From Cryomorphaceae bacterium (lineage in GTDB: Bacteria; Bacteroidota; Bacteroidia; Flavobacteriales_D; Crocinitomicaceae): DNA of 33,660 nt. Within the stretch, counting starts at the first letter, position 1. Every line of letters begins with the position of its first letter. Position numbers and translations under genes: made by a program. The notes under the pieces are model-generated. The model was given only the letters and a program-made list of their open reading frames with translations. It searched no databases and had not been told where the DNA came from. The DNA lies in NCBI GenBank assembly GCA_027483605.1, contig JAIXUE010000031.1:1-33660 (forward strand). Reading direction: 5' to 3'. This document shows, in pieces, positions 1 to 8,092 of this stretch.

Positions 1-1284
1 CAGCTCGGTGGTTATTCCAACGTCTATTTTCCACAAACCAAAATCATTCACTACAAAGGAGAGAGCACTAAAAAAGGTTCTTTGAACTATGTTTTTGTCT
101 TTTACAACGCGATGGTCATATTCGCCAAGAAACATTTTTCGGCGCGATATGCCCGGATCTTTTCATTGGCCATCCACTTCGCTATCTACTTAAGAGCAAG
201 CGCTTCAATCCTCAAAAGATTACTAACCAACCTATTGTGGCCTGCAATTGACACCACGATATCCGTATGTTTTTTATATCTACTGGCCCAACAATGGAAA
301 CAAAACCAAATTCTCTTTCCTGCATGGGCCTATGATGTGTTGATTCCTTTTTATGTAGGCATCTGGATTTTCTGTTCATGGCTTTTTGGCCTCTATGACC
401 GTGGTACAGCGATACATCAAATATGGAAAAGCACTTTTTTGGGTACAATCGCCATCTTAGTTGCCTACGCTTTATTTCCAAAAGAATGGCAATTTTCAAG
501 GCTTTTTATCTTATTGGGTGCCGCTGGATTTTTAGTTTCCTATTACCTCACGCGCTCCTTGAATGAACTGCTGCGCAAAGGCCGAATTGACTTCGGTAAA
601 CTCCCCAAAAAACGCTTTGGAATTGTGGCCAACCAAGCAGAATTTGAGCGCATCGCTGACTTATTGAAAGCGACTTACCCCGAAATTGATCAACTTCATC
701 AAATAACCTTGAGTGCACTCCCCACAAAGGCGAGCAACCAACTCGAAGACATCATCCGCGTTCACCAGCTCAACGAAATGATTTTCTCGGCCCAAGATGT
801 CGGGGCCTCCAAGATCATTCAGTACATGGCCGATACCGCTACGCTCGACCTTGAATACAAAATTGCCCAGCCCAACGCAAGTTACCTGATTGGCAGTTCT
901 TCTATTGATCAGGCAGGCGCCTACTACAACATTCATTTTGACGCCCTTCAATTGCCTGCAAACAAACGCATTAAGCGCCTGCTCGACCTCATTTTTGCCA
1001 GCATTTTTATCCTTCTGACACCGCTCATTTTTTGGTTTTATCAGAAGCCAAAACGCTTTATTAAAAATATTTGTCAGGTTTTATTGGGGCGCTATTCTTT
1101 TGTTGGGGTGATGCCTCATACTGACGCAATAAGAAAAGGTAAACTTTGCATCCTGCAACCTAAATTAAACAAGGTTCAACCAACTGAACTACAAGCATTT
1201 ATATATACAAAATCCTACACCCCGTGGCACGACCTCACATCGGTCTGGAAGCAACTCGGGCAGCTAGACAACGAACCCCACTAA
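1..1284 (+). CDS. Glycosyltransferase family 2, C-terminal part, fused to a degenerate sugar-phosphate-transferase-like module (5' truncated)
   Basis: The reading frame is open from base 1, so the gene starts upstream of the window; 427 codons are visible. The first ~45 residues (GGYSNVYFPQTKIIHYKGES, then VFYNAMVIFAKKHF) match the C-terminal end of rhamnosyltransferase-like GT2 enzymes. About four hydrophobic segments follow (roughly bases 220-560), then a small Rossmann-like region (from KKRFGIVANQAEF, near base 605), then KRIKRLLDLIFASIFILLTPLIF (bases ~965-1035) and a C-terminal YTPWHDLTSVWK. That order resembles polyprenyl-phosphate hexose-1-phosphate transferases (4 TM, CoA-binding-like, catalytic), but the catalytic core between the KRxxD helix and the SxVG segment (YSFVGVMP) is missing. 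Probable role: surface polysaccharide assembly at the inner membrane. The GT2 call is fairly firm; the degenerate-transferase reading is inference from motifs. Confidence 0.75.
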   Translation, partial: QLGGYSNVYFPQTKIIHYKGESTKKGSLNYVFVFYNAMVIFAKKHFSARYARIFSLAIHFAIYLRASASILKRLLTNLLWPAIDTTISVCFLYLLAQQWKQNQILFPAWAYDVLIPFYVGIWIFCSWLFGLYDRGTAIHQIWKSTFLGTIAILVAYALFPKEWQFSRLFILLGAAGFLVSYYLTRSLNELLRKGRIDFGKLPKKRFGIVANQAEFERIADLLKATYPEIDQLHQITLSALPTKASNQLEDIIRVHQLNEMIFSAQDVGASKIIQYMADTATLDLEYKIAQPNASYLIGSSSIDQAGAYYNIHFDALQLPANKRIKRLLDLIFASIFILLTPLIFWFYQKPKRFIKNICQVLLGRYSFVGVMPHTDAIRKGKLCILQPKLNKVQPTELQAFIYTKSYTPWHDLTSVWKQLGQLDNEPH

Positions 1285-1302
1285 TAATTGTCTGAATTTG
1301 CT

Positions 1303-1310
1303 TAATTTTG
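1303..1310 (+). promoter_or_regulatory. Candidate -7 promoter element for the E2 gene
   Basis: TAATTTTG fits the Bacteroidota -7 consensus TAnnTTTG. It lies in the 57-base gap between the glycosyltransferase and the E2 gene, 31 bases before the E2 ATG. I found no TTG box at 17-23 bases upstream, so support is from the -7 element alone. Confidence 0.45.
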
Positions 1311-1341
1311 CAGGCAAATCAACGACATCAATTTTCAATAC

Positions 1342-2691
1342 ATGGCACAAATAGAAATTCGTCTTCCCAAAATGGGAGAAAGCGTTACCGAAGCAACCAT
1401 TACCAATTGGCTCAAAAACATTGGCGATTCCGTTGCCATGGACGAACCACTCGTTGAAGTTGCCACTGACAAAGTAGACAACGAACTGCCTTCTGAAGCA
1501 GCTGGCACCTTGGTGCAAATCCTTTTTGAAAAAGACCAAGTCGCACAAGTTGGCGACGTCATCGCCATTTTATCTACAGATGGCGGAGCGGTTGCAGACG
1601 CTGCCCCAGCAACTAACGCGCCAGCACCAGCTGCCGCGCCAGTTATCGAAATGACCAGCAGCGCACCAGCCAATACAAACGCTCCAATTGCAAAAGGTAC
1701 TTCAGACCGTTTCTATTCGCCGCTCGTGCGCACCATTGCCCAAAAAGAAAACATCAGCGCACAAGAACTAGCCGCCATTCAAGGTACTGGTCAAGACGGC
1801 CGCGTTACCAAAAAAGACATGCTCCATTTCTTGGAAACAAGAGGCGCCGCCCCTGTATCAGCCCCTGCAGCTGCCACTTCTGCGGCCCCAAGTGTAGCCG
1901 CTACTCCAACTACTCCAACCGAAGCTGTAGCCGCAAGCAGCAATATGCCAGCCATTAAAGCACCAGTGGTTGTGCCGAACAGCGGTGATGAAATCATCGA
2001 GATGGACCGCATGCGCAAGCTCATCGCCGAGCACATGATCATGTCTGTTCATGTTTCACCGCACGTTACGTCTTACGTGGAGGCAGACGTCACTACCATT
2101 GTTAAATGGCGCGAGCGCATGAAAAACGAATTCAAAAAACGCGAAGGTGAAAACCTGACTTTTACGCCAATTTTTATGGAAGCGGTGGCCAAGGCCATCA
2201 AAGACTTCCCCATGATCAACGTATCGGTTTCTGGCACCAACATCATCAAGCGCAAAGACATCAATATTGGGATGGCTGCGGCTTTGCCAAGTGGCAACCT
2301 CATCGTGCCCGTTATTAAAAATGCAGACCGCATGAACCTTGTTGGTTTGGCCAAAGCAGTCAACGAACTCGCCAACAACGCCCGCAACAACAAACTAAAG
2401 CCAGAAGATATCCAAGGTGGTACCTACACTGTAACCAACGTTGGTACCTTTGGCAACGTCATGGGCACACCAATTATCAATCAACCTCAGGTTGCGATCT
2501 TAGCGCTCGGTGCCATCAGAAAAGTGCCTGCCGTCATCGAAACACCAGAAGGAGACTTCATCGGGATCCGTCACAAAATGTTCTTATCGCACTCCTATGA
2601 CCACCGCGTGGTAGACGGAGCACTCGGAGGTCAGTTTGTACGCCGCGTTGCCGATTACCTCGAAGGTTTTGACCCAGAAACCACCATTTAA
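1342..2691 (+). CDS. 2-oxo acid dehydrogenase E2 (dihydrolipoamide acyltransferase)
   Basis: Core component of a 2-oxoacid dehydrogenase complex: it moves an acyl group from its lipoyl arm to CoA in the cytoplasm. The 449 residues contain an N-terminal lipoyl domain (1-80, lipoylated Lys44 in TDKVD), an Ala/Pro-rich linker, an E3-binding domain (about 124-165, FYSPLVRTIAQKENI), a second Ala/Pro/Thr linker, and the catalytic domain (about 215-449) with the HxxxDG active site YDHRVVDG (His421, Asp425). Length and order are normal for a one-lipoyl E2. No E1 or E3 gene is adjacent, so the substrate cannot be read from context; a branched-chain (BCKDH) or 2-oxoglutarate E2 are both possible, and the family is very often annotated as BCKDH-like in this phylum. 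Only 2 bases separate it from the next gene. Confidence 0.93.
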   Translation: MAQIEIRLPKMGESVTEATITNWLKNIGDSVAMDEPLVEVATDKVDNELPSEAAGTLVQILFEKDQVAQVGDVIAILSTDGGAVADAAPATNAPAPAAAPVIEMTSSAPANTNAPIAKGTSDRFYSPLVRTIAQKENISAQELAAIQGTGQDGRVTKKDMLHFLETRGAAPVSAPAAATSAAPSVAATPTTPTEAVAASSNMPAIKAPVVVPNSGDEIIEMDRMRKLIAEHMIMSVHVSPHVTSYVEADVTTIVKWRERMKNEFKKREGENLTFTPIFMEAVAKAIKDFPMINVSVSGTNIIKRKDINIGMAAALPSGNLIVPVIKNADRMNLVGLAKAVNELANNARNNKLKPEDIQGGTYTVTNVGTFGNVMGTPIINQPQVAILALGAIRKVPAVIETPEGDFIGIRHKMFLSHSYDHRVVDGALGGQFVRRVADYLEGFDPETTI

Positions 2692-2693
2692 GC

Positions 2694-3524
2694 ATGGCGC
2701 TACAACTCGTCCGCCCGCTTTGTGTTTTTGACCTCGAAACTACCGGCTTACAAATCACCAAAGACCGCATTGTACAAATCGCAGTCATTAAGCTTTTCCC
2801 GGACGGACTCACCGAATCGTTCAATGAATTGGTCAACCCTTGCCAGGCTATTCCGGCAGAAATCGCTACCATCCATGGCATTACAAACGAAATGGTAGCT
2901 GATGCGCCCACTTTTGAAGTGCTTGCACCTCGCCTACTCGACTTCATCGGCGCTGCCGACCTTGCCGGCTACAACTCCAACAAATTTGACATTCCCGTTT
3001 TGTCAGAGGAACTTTTGCGCTGCGGTATCGATTTTGATTTAGGGGCGCGTCATTTTGTAGATGTACAAAACATCTTTCATAAAATGGAACAACGCACCTT
3101 GGCAGCTGCTTATCAGTTCTATTGTGGCAAACAAATCGAAAACGCACACAACGCACTTTACGACACCCTCGCCACATTAGAGGTCTTGCAAGCCCAAACC
3201 GAAAAATACCCAGATCTAGACAACGATATTGCCGGGCTGGCTAAGTTTTCTACCGTGGGCAACAAACAAGCCGACTTCGCAGGGCGCTTGGCCTTCGACG
3301 AAAACCAAGAGGTCTGTTACAATTTTGGCAAACACAAAGGCAAAACCGTTGCGCAAGTACTCAAACTTGAACCTGGCTACTACGGCTGGATGCTCGAGGC
3401 CGATTTTCCACTCTACACCAAACAAGTCTTGCGCAAAGAAATGGAGCGGATCAAAGCCAGCAACACCTCACAAAACATTGAAGACAAGCTCGAATTATTG
3501 AAAAATAAATTCAAAAAGCCATGA
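2694..3524 (+). CDS. 3'-5' exonuclease, DnaQ/DEDDh family
   Basis: A 276-residue protein. The N-terminal ~170 residues form a DnaQ-like exonuclease: ExoI FDLETTG (Asp13, Glu15), ExoII GYNSNKFDIPVL (Asp99), ExoIII HNALYDTLAT (His152, Asp157), so all four catalytic carboxylates and the DEDDh histidine are present. Residues ~205-255 (FGKHKGKTVAQVL, then YYGWMLEADFPL) form a small extra domain that recurs in Bacteroidota exonucleases of this type. It may act as a proofreading, repair or RNA-trimming nuclease; the chromosomal Pol III alpha gene is not nearby, so calling it the replicative epsilon subunit would be an over-reading. It starts 2 bases after the E2 gene and its stop overlaps the next start (ATGA), so the three genes are probably co-translated. 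Confidence 0.9.
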   Translation: MALQLVRPLCVFDLETTGLQITKDRIVQIAVIKLFPDGLTESFNELVNPCQAIPAEIATIHGITNEMVADAPTFEVLAPRLLDFIGAADLAGYNSNKFDIPVLSEELLRCGIDFDLGARHFVDVQNIFHKMEQRTLAAAYQFYCGKQIENAHNALYDTLATLEVLQAQTEKYPDLDNDIAGLAKFSTVGNKQADFAGRLAFDENQEVCYNFGKHKGKTVAQVLKLEPGYYGWMLEADFPLYTKQVLRKEMERIKASNTSQNIEDKLELLKNKFKKP

Positions 3525-4129
3525 AAATCATCTGTATTGGTCGCAACTATGCCGATCATGCCAAAGAAATGAAAGCCGCGCTCCCTACAGAGCCCCTCTA
3601 TTTTCTCAAACCAGATACCGCCTTACTCAGAGAAGGCGATTTTTATTACCCCGCCTTCACCAAAGACCTGCATTTCGAATGTGAGCTCGTGGTGCGCATC
3701 GAAAAGGTAGGCAAGCATATTGCTCCTGAATTTGCCCACAAATACTACACACACTTTACGCTCGGCATCGATTTTACCGCCAGGGACCTTCAGCAGCAAT
3801 GCAAAGAAAACGGCTTACCTTGGGAAAAAGCAAAAGGTTTTGACCACAGTGCACCACTTTCTAATACCTGGATTGAAAAAAGTGAAGTGAAGCTAGATGA
3901 AGCTGAATTCAAGTTGTTTCAGAACGGTGAACTCAGACAAATTGGGCACCCCAAAGATTTCATTTTCAGCATCGATACTGTCATTTCTTATGTATCGCAA
4001 TTCATAACGCTCAAAACGGGTGACCTCATTTTTACAGGTACCCCTGCAGGTGTTGGGCCCGTTCATATTGGCGATTCTTTGCGCGCAGTACTCAACGGTC
4101 AGACATTACTTGAGCTGAACATCAAGTAA
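3521..4129 (+). CDS. Fumarylacetoacetate hydrolase (FAH) family protein
   Basis: A 202-residue single-domain FAH-fold protein. The metal-binding residues are visible as FECEL (Glu53, Glu55) and GIDFTARDL (Asp84), followed by WEKAKGFDHSAPL with the family lysine (Lys105) and the C-terminal GDLIFTGTPAGVGPV loop. Small FAH proteins of this size act as acylpyruvate hydrolases, oxaloacetate decarboxylases or oxaloacetate tautomerases; sequence alone does not decide which. It begins inside the stop codon of the exonuclease (4-base overlap) and ends 18 bases from the convergent FG-GAP gene. Confidence 0.88.
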   Translation: MKIICIGRNYADHAKEMKAALPTEPLYFLKPDTALLREGDFYYPAFTKDLHFECELVVRIEKVGKHIAPEFAHKYYTHFTLGIDFTARDLQQQCKENGLPWEKAKGFDHSAPLSNTWIEKSEVKLDEAEFKLFQNGELRQIGHPKDFIFSIDTVISYVSQFITLKTGDLIFTGTPAGVGPVHIGDSLRAVLNGQTLLELNIK

Positions 4130-4147
4130 GCACAGGAGCAAATAATT

Positions 4148-6355
4148 TTAGTGCTTCATGAACAACGCACTTTGCCCGTTGTCCAACTTTAAAATGTAGG
4201 TTCCTACCTCTAGCGCTGTGATATCTAGCATTTCTTGAGCTGAAATAAAAGGAAACATCAAGACCTTTTGACCCAATAAATTGTAAATGACTCCCGAACT
4301 GCTGCCCTGCAGTCCTTTGATCGCAATCTTTCCTTTAGTTGGATTGGGAAATACCATTAATGGCCGCACCGCAATTTCTGAAATATGTAAATCTGAGCCT
4401 GGCTCATTCTCTAATAAAAACAAGCCACCTGCATCTTGACCCACCACAAGCTCTAGGTGCATATCGCTGTCTAGGTTTCCGATTGCAGCGGCTGCATAAG
4501 CGCCAATTTGCGCACTCAGGCCCAAAAAATCGGAGCTGCGTTCGTGAAATACAGCACTCGGATCTGTAGAAATGCTGTCGTAAAAATGGATGCTGCCATC
4601 GAGCGCGCCGACCATGAGGTAAGTGGTATCTTGAAAACGAAAGAAATGTGGCACAGCATAGCCATCTGGGCCATTGCTTTGCACGTTTACACCACCTAAT
4701 TGGGTCGTTTCTAGCGCAAAGATTGGCGCTAGTGCCGAACCGGTATTCAGGTAATACTGTATGCTTCCTCCCTTATGACCAATCATTAAATCCAATAAAC
4801 CATCCTGATTGTAATCAAAAAGCTGAGGTGCTGAAAAAAGAGGTACCTGGATAATGGTATTATTGGCATCTAAAAGTGCACTGGCTTGCAATTGAAAATT
4901 CGGACTCAAACCCACGCTGGTATTGATAAAATAGGCTAATTGACCATTGTCTCGGCCGAGAATCAAGTCGGGTTTGCCATCTGCATTGAGGTCGCCCATG
5001 GCAGGAATCAAGCGTTGACCTAAATTAGACGTAGAGAGATTCAGAAAATCTTGGTCAATCAAGACAAAAGAAGGTGCTGTTGGGGTGCCTACATTTTGGT
5101 AATAGGCAATGCGTGCTTCTTTGTCGAGCGCTGGCTTATAGGCAAAGAAGTTTGCTACCAACAAATCGGTGAGCCCATCCTGATTGACGTCGTGTAGAAG
5201 CGGCACAGAACCTAAACCGTGGTCGATCATGTCGCCTTGCAGCCAATCGTTGTCTTGGTAAACAAACACAGGAGCTTGATTGCTCCCTAAATTCTTATAA
5301 AACCAGACACTGTTTTCGTTTTCAGATACATTATTGGCATTGGGTGCTACCAGTAAGTCTTTCTTTTGATCAAAGTCGATATCCAGATAAAAAGCCGCTG
5401 GGAACAGCTGTACATTGGCAGGTGTGGTATTGCTCGGAAAGTTGTAGTCGGCACTGACCATTGGTGAATTGGTATTGGGCGCTGTGCCTCCATTGATGAG
5501 GCGCACCAGATTGCCGTAGGCCACATCTCCAAGTACCAAATCCATGACACCAGACTGATCGAGGTCCAGTGCTAAAACAGTTGAGCCTGCATGGGCTTTT
5601 TGTTGGTCATTTGCGGGCAACTCAGGATTACTGACATTTCCATCAGTACAATAAGAACTGGTATCGTTTAAAAAGAGTGTATTGCTCGTGACATCTTCGC
5701 GGTATTTGCCCCAACAGCGGTTTTTGAGGATAAAAACCAAAGAATCAGCATGTCCATAAAGCTCTTGGCTTTGGTTTTGGTGATACTGAAGGTATTCGCC
5801 GCTAATATGATAAGTCAAGATATCCATGTCGCCATCGCCCTCAACATCCACTAATGCAGGAATATCGGCGCCGCTGATATACAAATTTAGAGTAGGGCCA
5901 GCGTAATTAGATTGCAAATACGGGCTATAAGCCTCCCATTGCAAGCCAGTAGTGGCATTCCCTACATTCCTAAATGCTTTGATTCCGCCTACGGCATAAC
6001 AAAAGAGGTCTTTTTTGCCGTCGCTATCGTAATCGTAGGTGGTCATGCGGTAATACAGGTTGGAAGGAAAAAACAAGTGCGCGCGCAAGTCGATTTCATA
6101 AATTGGCCCTGCAGTTGTTGTCTCTTGTTTAAAAACACGAATTTGATCGGCGCTGCGGTCAAAAACGAGGAGGTCTTCATCACCGTCGTAATCGTAGTCG
6201 AGGGTAGAAAACTGAGGTGTGTTAAACCCTCCAGCCCATGCTTTGCTTAAGTTTTGCCCTTCAGAGACAACTGGTATATACGTACTGAAATTAAATTGAA
6301 ACTGTGCTTTGACTGCCAAGCTGCAAAAAATAAACACAAGCGTCCAAATCTTCAT
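4148..6355 (-). CDS. Secreted FG-GAP/VCBS repeat protein with T9SS C-terminal sorting domain
   Basis: A 735-residue protein with a signal peptide (MKIWTLVFIFCSLAVKA before QFQF). The body carries about nine FG-GAP-type repeats marked by calcium-binding Dx[DN]xDGxxD loops, for example DYDYDGDED, DYDSDGKKD, DVEGDGDMD, DVNQDGLTD, DLNADGKPD and DYNQDGLLD, suggesting one or two integrin-alpha-like beta-propellers. The last 68 residues (from VFPNPTKG, ending GTYILKL) form a T9SS sorting domain, so it is probably exported across the outer membrane and released or anchored at the surface. It is the last gene of the TPR-ComA-WD40 operon, 9 bases after the WD40 gene. Ligand and role are unknown; adhesion or polymer binding would be guesses. 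Confidence 0.88.
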   Translation of the reverse strand: MKIWTLVFIFCSLAVKAQFQFNFSTYIPVVSEGQNLSKAWAGGFNTPQFSTLDYDYDGDEDLLVFDRSADQIRVFKQETTTAGPIYEIDLRAHLFFPSNLYYRMTTYDYDSDGKKDLFCYAVGGIKAFRNVGNATTGLQWEAYSPYLQSNYAGPTLNLYISGADIPALVDVEGDGDMDILTYHISGEYLQYHQNQSQELYGHADSLVFILKNRCWGKYREDVTSNTLFLNDTSSYCTDGNVSNPELPANDQQKAHAGSTVLALDLDQSGVMDLVLGDVAYGNLVRLINGGTAPNTNSPMVSADYNFPSNTTPANVQLFPAAFYLDIDFDQKKDLLVAPNANNVSENENSVWFYKNLGSNQAPVFVYQDNDWLQGDMIDHGLGSVPLLHDVNQDGLTDLLVANFFAYKPALDKEARIAYYQNVGTPTAPSFVLIDQDFLNLSTSNLGQRLIPAMGDLNADGKPDLILGRDNGQLAYFINTSVGLSPNFQLQASALLDANNTIIQVPLFSAPQLFDYNQDGLLDLMIGHKGGSIQYYLNTGSALAPIFALETTQLGGVNVQSNGPDGYAVPHFFRFQDTTYLMVGALDGSIHFYDSISTDPSAVFHERSSDFLGLSAQIGAYAAAAIGNLDSDMHLELVVGQDAGGLFLLENEPGSDLHISEIAVRPLMVFPNPTKGKIAIKGLQGSSSGVIYNLLGQKVLMFPFISAQEMLDITALEVGTYILKLDNGQSALFMKH

Positions 6356-6364
6356 GGTCTAAAA

Positions 6365-7276
6365 TTACGGCGTTTTTGCATTGGATGCATGCCATACAAT
6401 GATTCTTTTGTCATCACCTGCACTCACAAATCCTGCTACTTCAGCCAAGAGCGCATTGATAGAATGCCTATGCCCAGCCATTTGCAAGTCGAGCTTTTGA
6501 CAAATCTGATCTGTAGCCAGCGACCAAATCTTGAGCGTTTTATCTCTAGAGGCAGAAACGTAGTGTCCTGTTGGCAAAAGCAACAGCTGGTATATCGTGC
6601 CTAAATGGGCAGGAAAAGCATTTTGCTTATGACCAGCTGAGTTCCAGCGCCTGATGTAGGCATCTTTTCCGGCGCTCAAGAGCTCACCGTTTGGCAAAAT
6701 GCAAAGCGCTGTACACCCTTGTTGATGGGCGTACACTTGCTGTATTTCATTGAAAAATATGGCGTCGATTTTTCGGTAAAAGCCATCGGCACAAGCCAAG
6801 ACAAAATAAGTGCCATCTGGCGCTACTGCAATTTGGCGTATTTTACCACAAGCAAAAGGAAGCGTTAGCAGCAGGTTCCAGTTGGTGTCCCAAACCAATA
6901 CATTACCTTCTGCATCGGCAGAGTAGCGCTGCTGCTGCTGCGGATTGGCGGCAATAGCGAACACTGCACTTTGATGGGCCTTAAGGTGCTTGAGCTCAAC
7001 TTTTTGTTCTGTATCGATGAGGTGTAAGCTACCATCTGATAAACCAATTAAGAGTTGGTTTTGATCGGGCAAAACAAGCAGGCTAAAAGGCGCTTGTGTA
7101 CAGCGAATAGCAAATTGATCTTGCTGACCGCTTGTCTTGTGCCAACGCGCAACGAATTTATCTGCAGAGGCCGAATAAATATAAGTTGTATCTTGCGCAA
7201 GAGCGTAAATGGGGCCTTGATGGCCTGTAATTTGGAAGTTTTTGGAATAAAGCGCTTGCGAATTATTCTTGTTCAT
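6365..7276 (-). CDS. WD40 repeat protein (seven-bladed propeller, cytoplasmic)
   Basis: A 303-residue protein without a signal peptide. Seven blade ends can be read in order: SASADKFVARWH, IGLSDGSLHLID, SADAEGNVLVWD, LACADGFYRKID, SAGKDAYIRRWN, SASRDKTLKIWS and SAGDDKRIIVWH. Seven blades make a complete propeller, so this is probably a free-standing interaction scaffold. Its start overlaps the end of the ComA-like gene by 14 bases, which implies tight translational coupling. Nothing in the sequence identifies its partner; the neighbouring TPR protein and synthase are the obvious candidates. Confidence 0.9.
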   Translation of the reverse strand: MNKNNSQALYSKNFQITGHQGPIYALAQDTTYIYSASADKFVARWHKTSGQQDQFAIRCTQAPFSLLVLPDQNQLLIGLSDGSLHLIDTEQKVELKHLKAHQSAVFAIAANPQQQQRYSADAEGNVLVWDTNWNLLLTLPFACGKIRQIAVAPDGTYFVLACADGFYRKIDAIFFNEIQQVYAHQQGCTALCILPNGELLSAGKDAYIRRWNSAGHKQNAFPAHLGTIYQLLLLPTGHYVSASRDKTLKIWSLATDQICQKLDLQMAGHRHSINALLAEVAGFVSAGDDKRIIVWHASNAKTP

Positions 7277-8090
7277 CGGCTAGATCGTCATCGGCATCGT
7301 CGTTGACCTGTTTGAGGCGGTCTGCATAAGATTTTGGAAGGAAATCAAAGAAGGTATCGCCGCGCAAGCCCAAGCGCAAACACTCCAATGGAATGACGTC
7401 GTTGGGTGCAATATTACCTAAATTGACTTCTGCTCCAAAAAGCTTGATAAACCAAACTTGTTGGTTCTTTTGAGGTGCTTCCCAAAGGATGTCTTCGGGT
7501 TTCACGTTGGCAATAATTCGATTGATGAGCATGGTGTGTGCAGTTCCGTTGGGTCTGAAAACACCTACATTACCTGCCTCACGACCTTCTGCAATAACTT
7601 TCCAGCTACCAGCTTCTAGTTCGGCTTTCATTAGGCGCACCCATTTGGCTGGTGAAATCAGGATTCCCGAATCTTTAGAACCGACCTCCGAGAGCACGGT
7701 TCTGGATTGAGAGAGTTCATGGATGAGCTTGCACTTTTCGTCGTGGGGGATAATGATGGATCCGTCGGAGATTTCTGCGAGATCGAGGTCGTATTTGTCG
7801 AGCATTTGAATGTACTCCTTGAACATGCCTCGTGCGTAAAATGCTTCGAAAAGCGTACCACCAAAATAAGGTCTGATGCCAGCCTCGCGGTACATTTTGA
7901 TTTTTTCTTCGAGCTGACGCGTCACAAACGCCGTTCCGAAGCCAAACTTAACGATATCGGTGAGGTGAGCAGATGCCTCGATAAAATGTTCGGTTTCTCG
8001 CAGGCCTAAACCCTTGTCCATCATCATGGTCACCCCTTTGTTACGGGGTTTTTCACTGCGTTTAGGGATAAATGAAAGTTTAAAATTCAT
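7263..8090 (-). CDS. comA: Phosphosulfolactate synthase (ComA family)
   Basis: A 275-residue TIM-barrel protein of the ComA family, whose archetype adds sulfite to phosphoenolpyruvate to give (2R)-3-phosphosulfolactate in methanogen coenzyme M synthesis. Recognisable segments are TDIVKFGFGTA (44-54), PYFGGTLFE (74-82), EISDGSI (106-112), EVGSKD (135-140, with the conserved Lys139), AEGREAGNVG (167-176) and GAEVNLGNI (219-227). The C-terminal 13 residues are strongly acidic and probably disordered. No ComB phosphatase, ComC dehydrogenase or other sulfonate gene is visible here. Coenzyme M is not expected in this phylum, so the product may feed sulfolactate or a sulfonolipid; that is inference. 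It lies 2 bases after the TPR gene and overlaps the WD40 gene. Confidence 0.85.
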   Translation of the reverse strand: MNFKLSFIPKRSEKPRNKGVTMMMDKGLGLRETEHFIEASAHLTDIVKFGFGTAFVTRQLEEKIKMYREAGIRPYFGGTLFEAFYARGMFKEYIQMLDKYDLDLAEISDGSIIIPHDEKCKLIHELSQSRTVLSEVGSKDSGILISPAKWVRLMKAELEAGSWKVIAEGREAGNVGVFRPNGTAHTMLINRIIANVKPEDILWEAPQKNQQVWFIKLFGAEVNLGNIAPNDVIPLECLRLGLRGDTFFDFLPKSYADRLKQVNDDADDDLADEQE

Positions 8091-8092
8091 GG

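Noticed and set aside
2694..3524. Replicative DNA polymerase III epsilon subunit (dnaQ)
   Set aside because: Catalytic residues fit DnaQ-like nucleases generally, but the extra C-terminal domain and metabolic neighbours do not support the replicative subunit.
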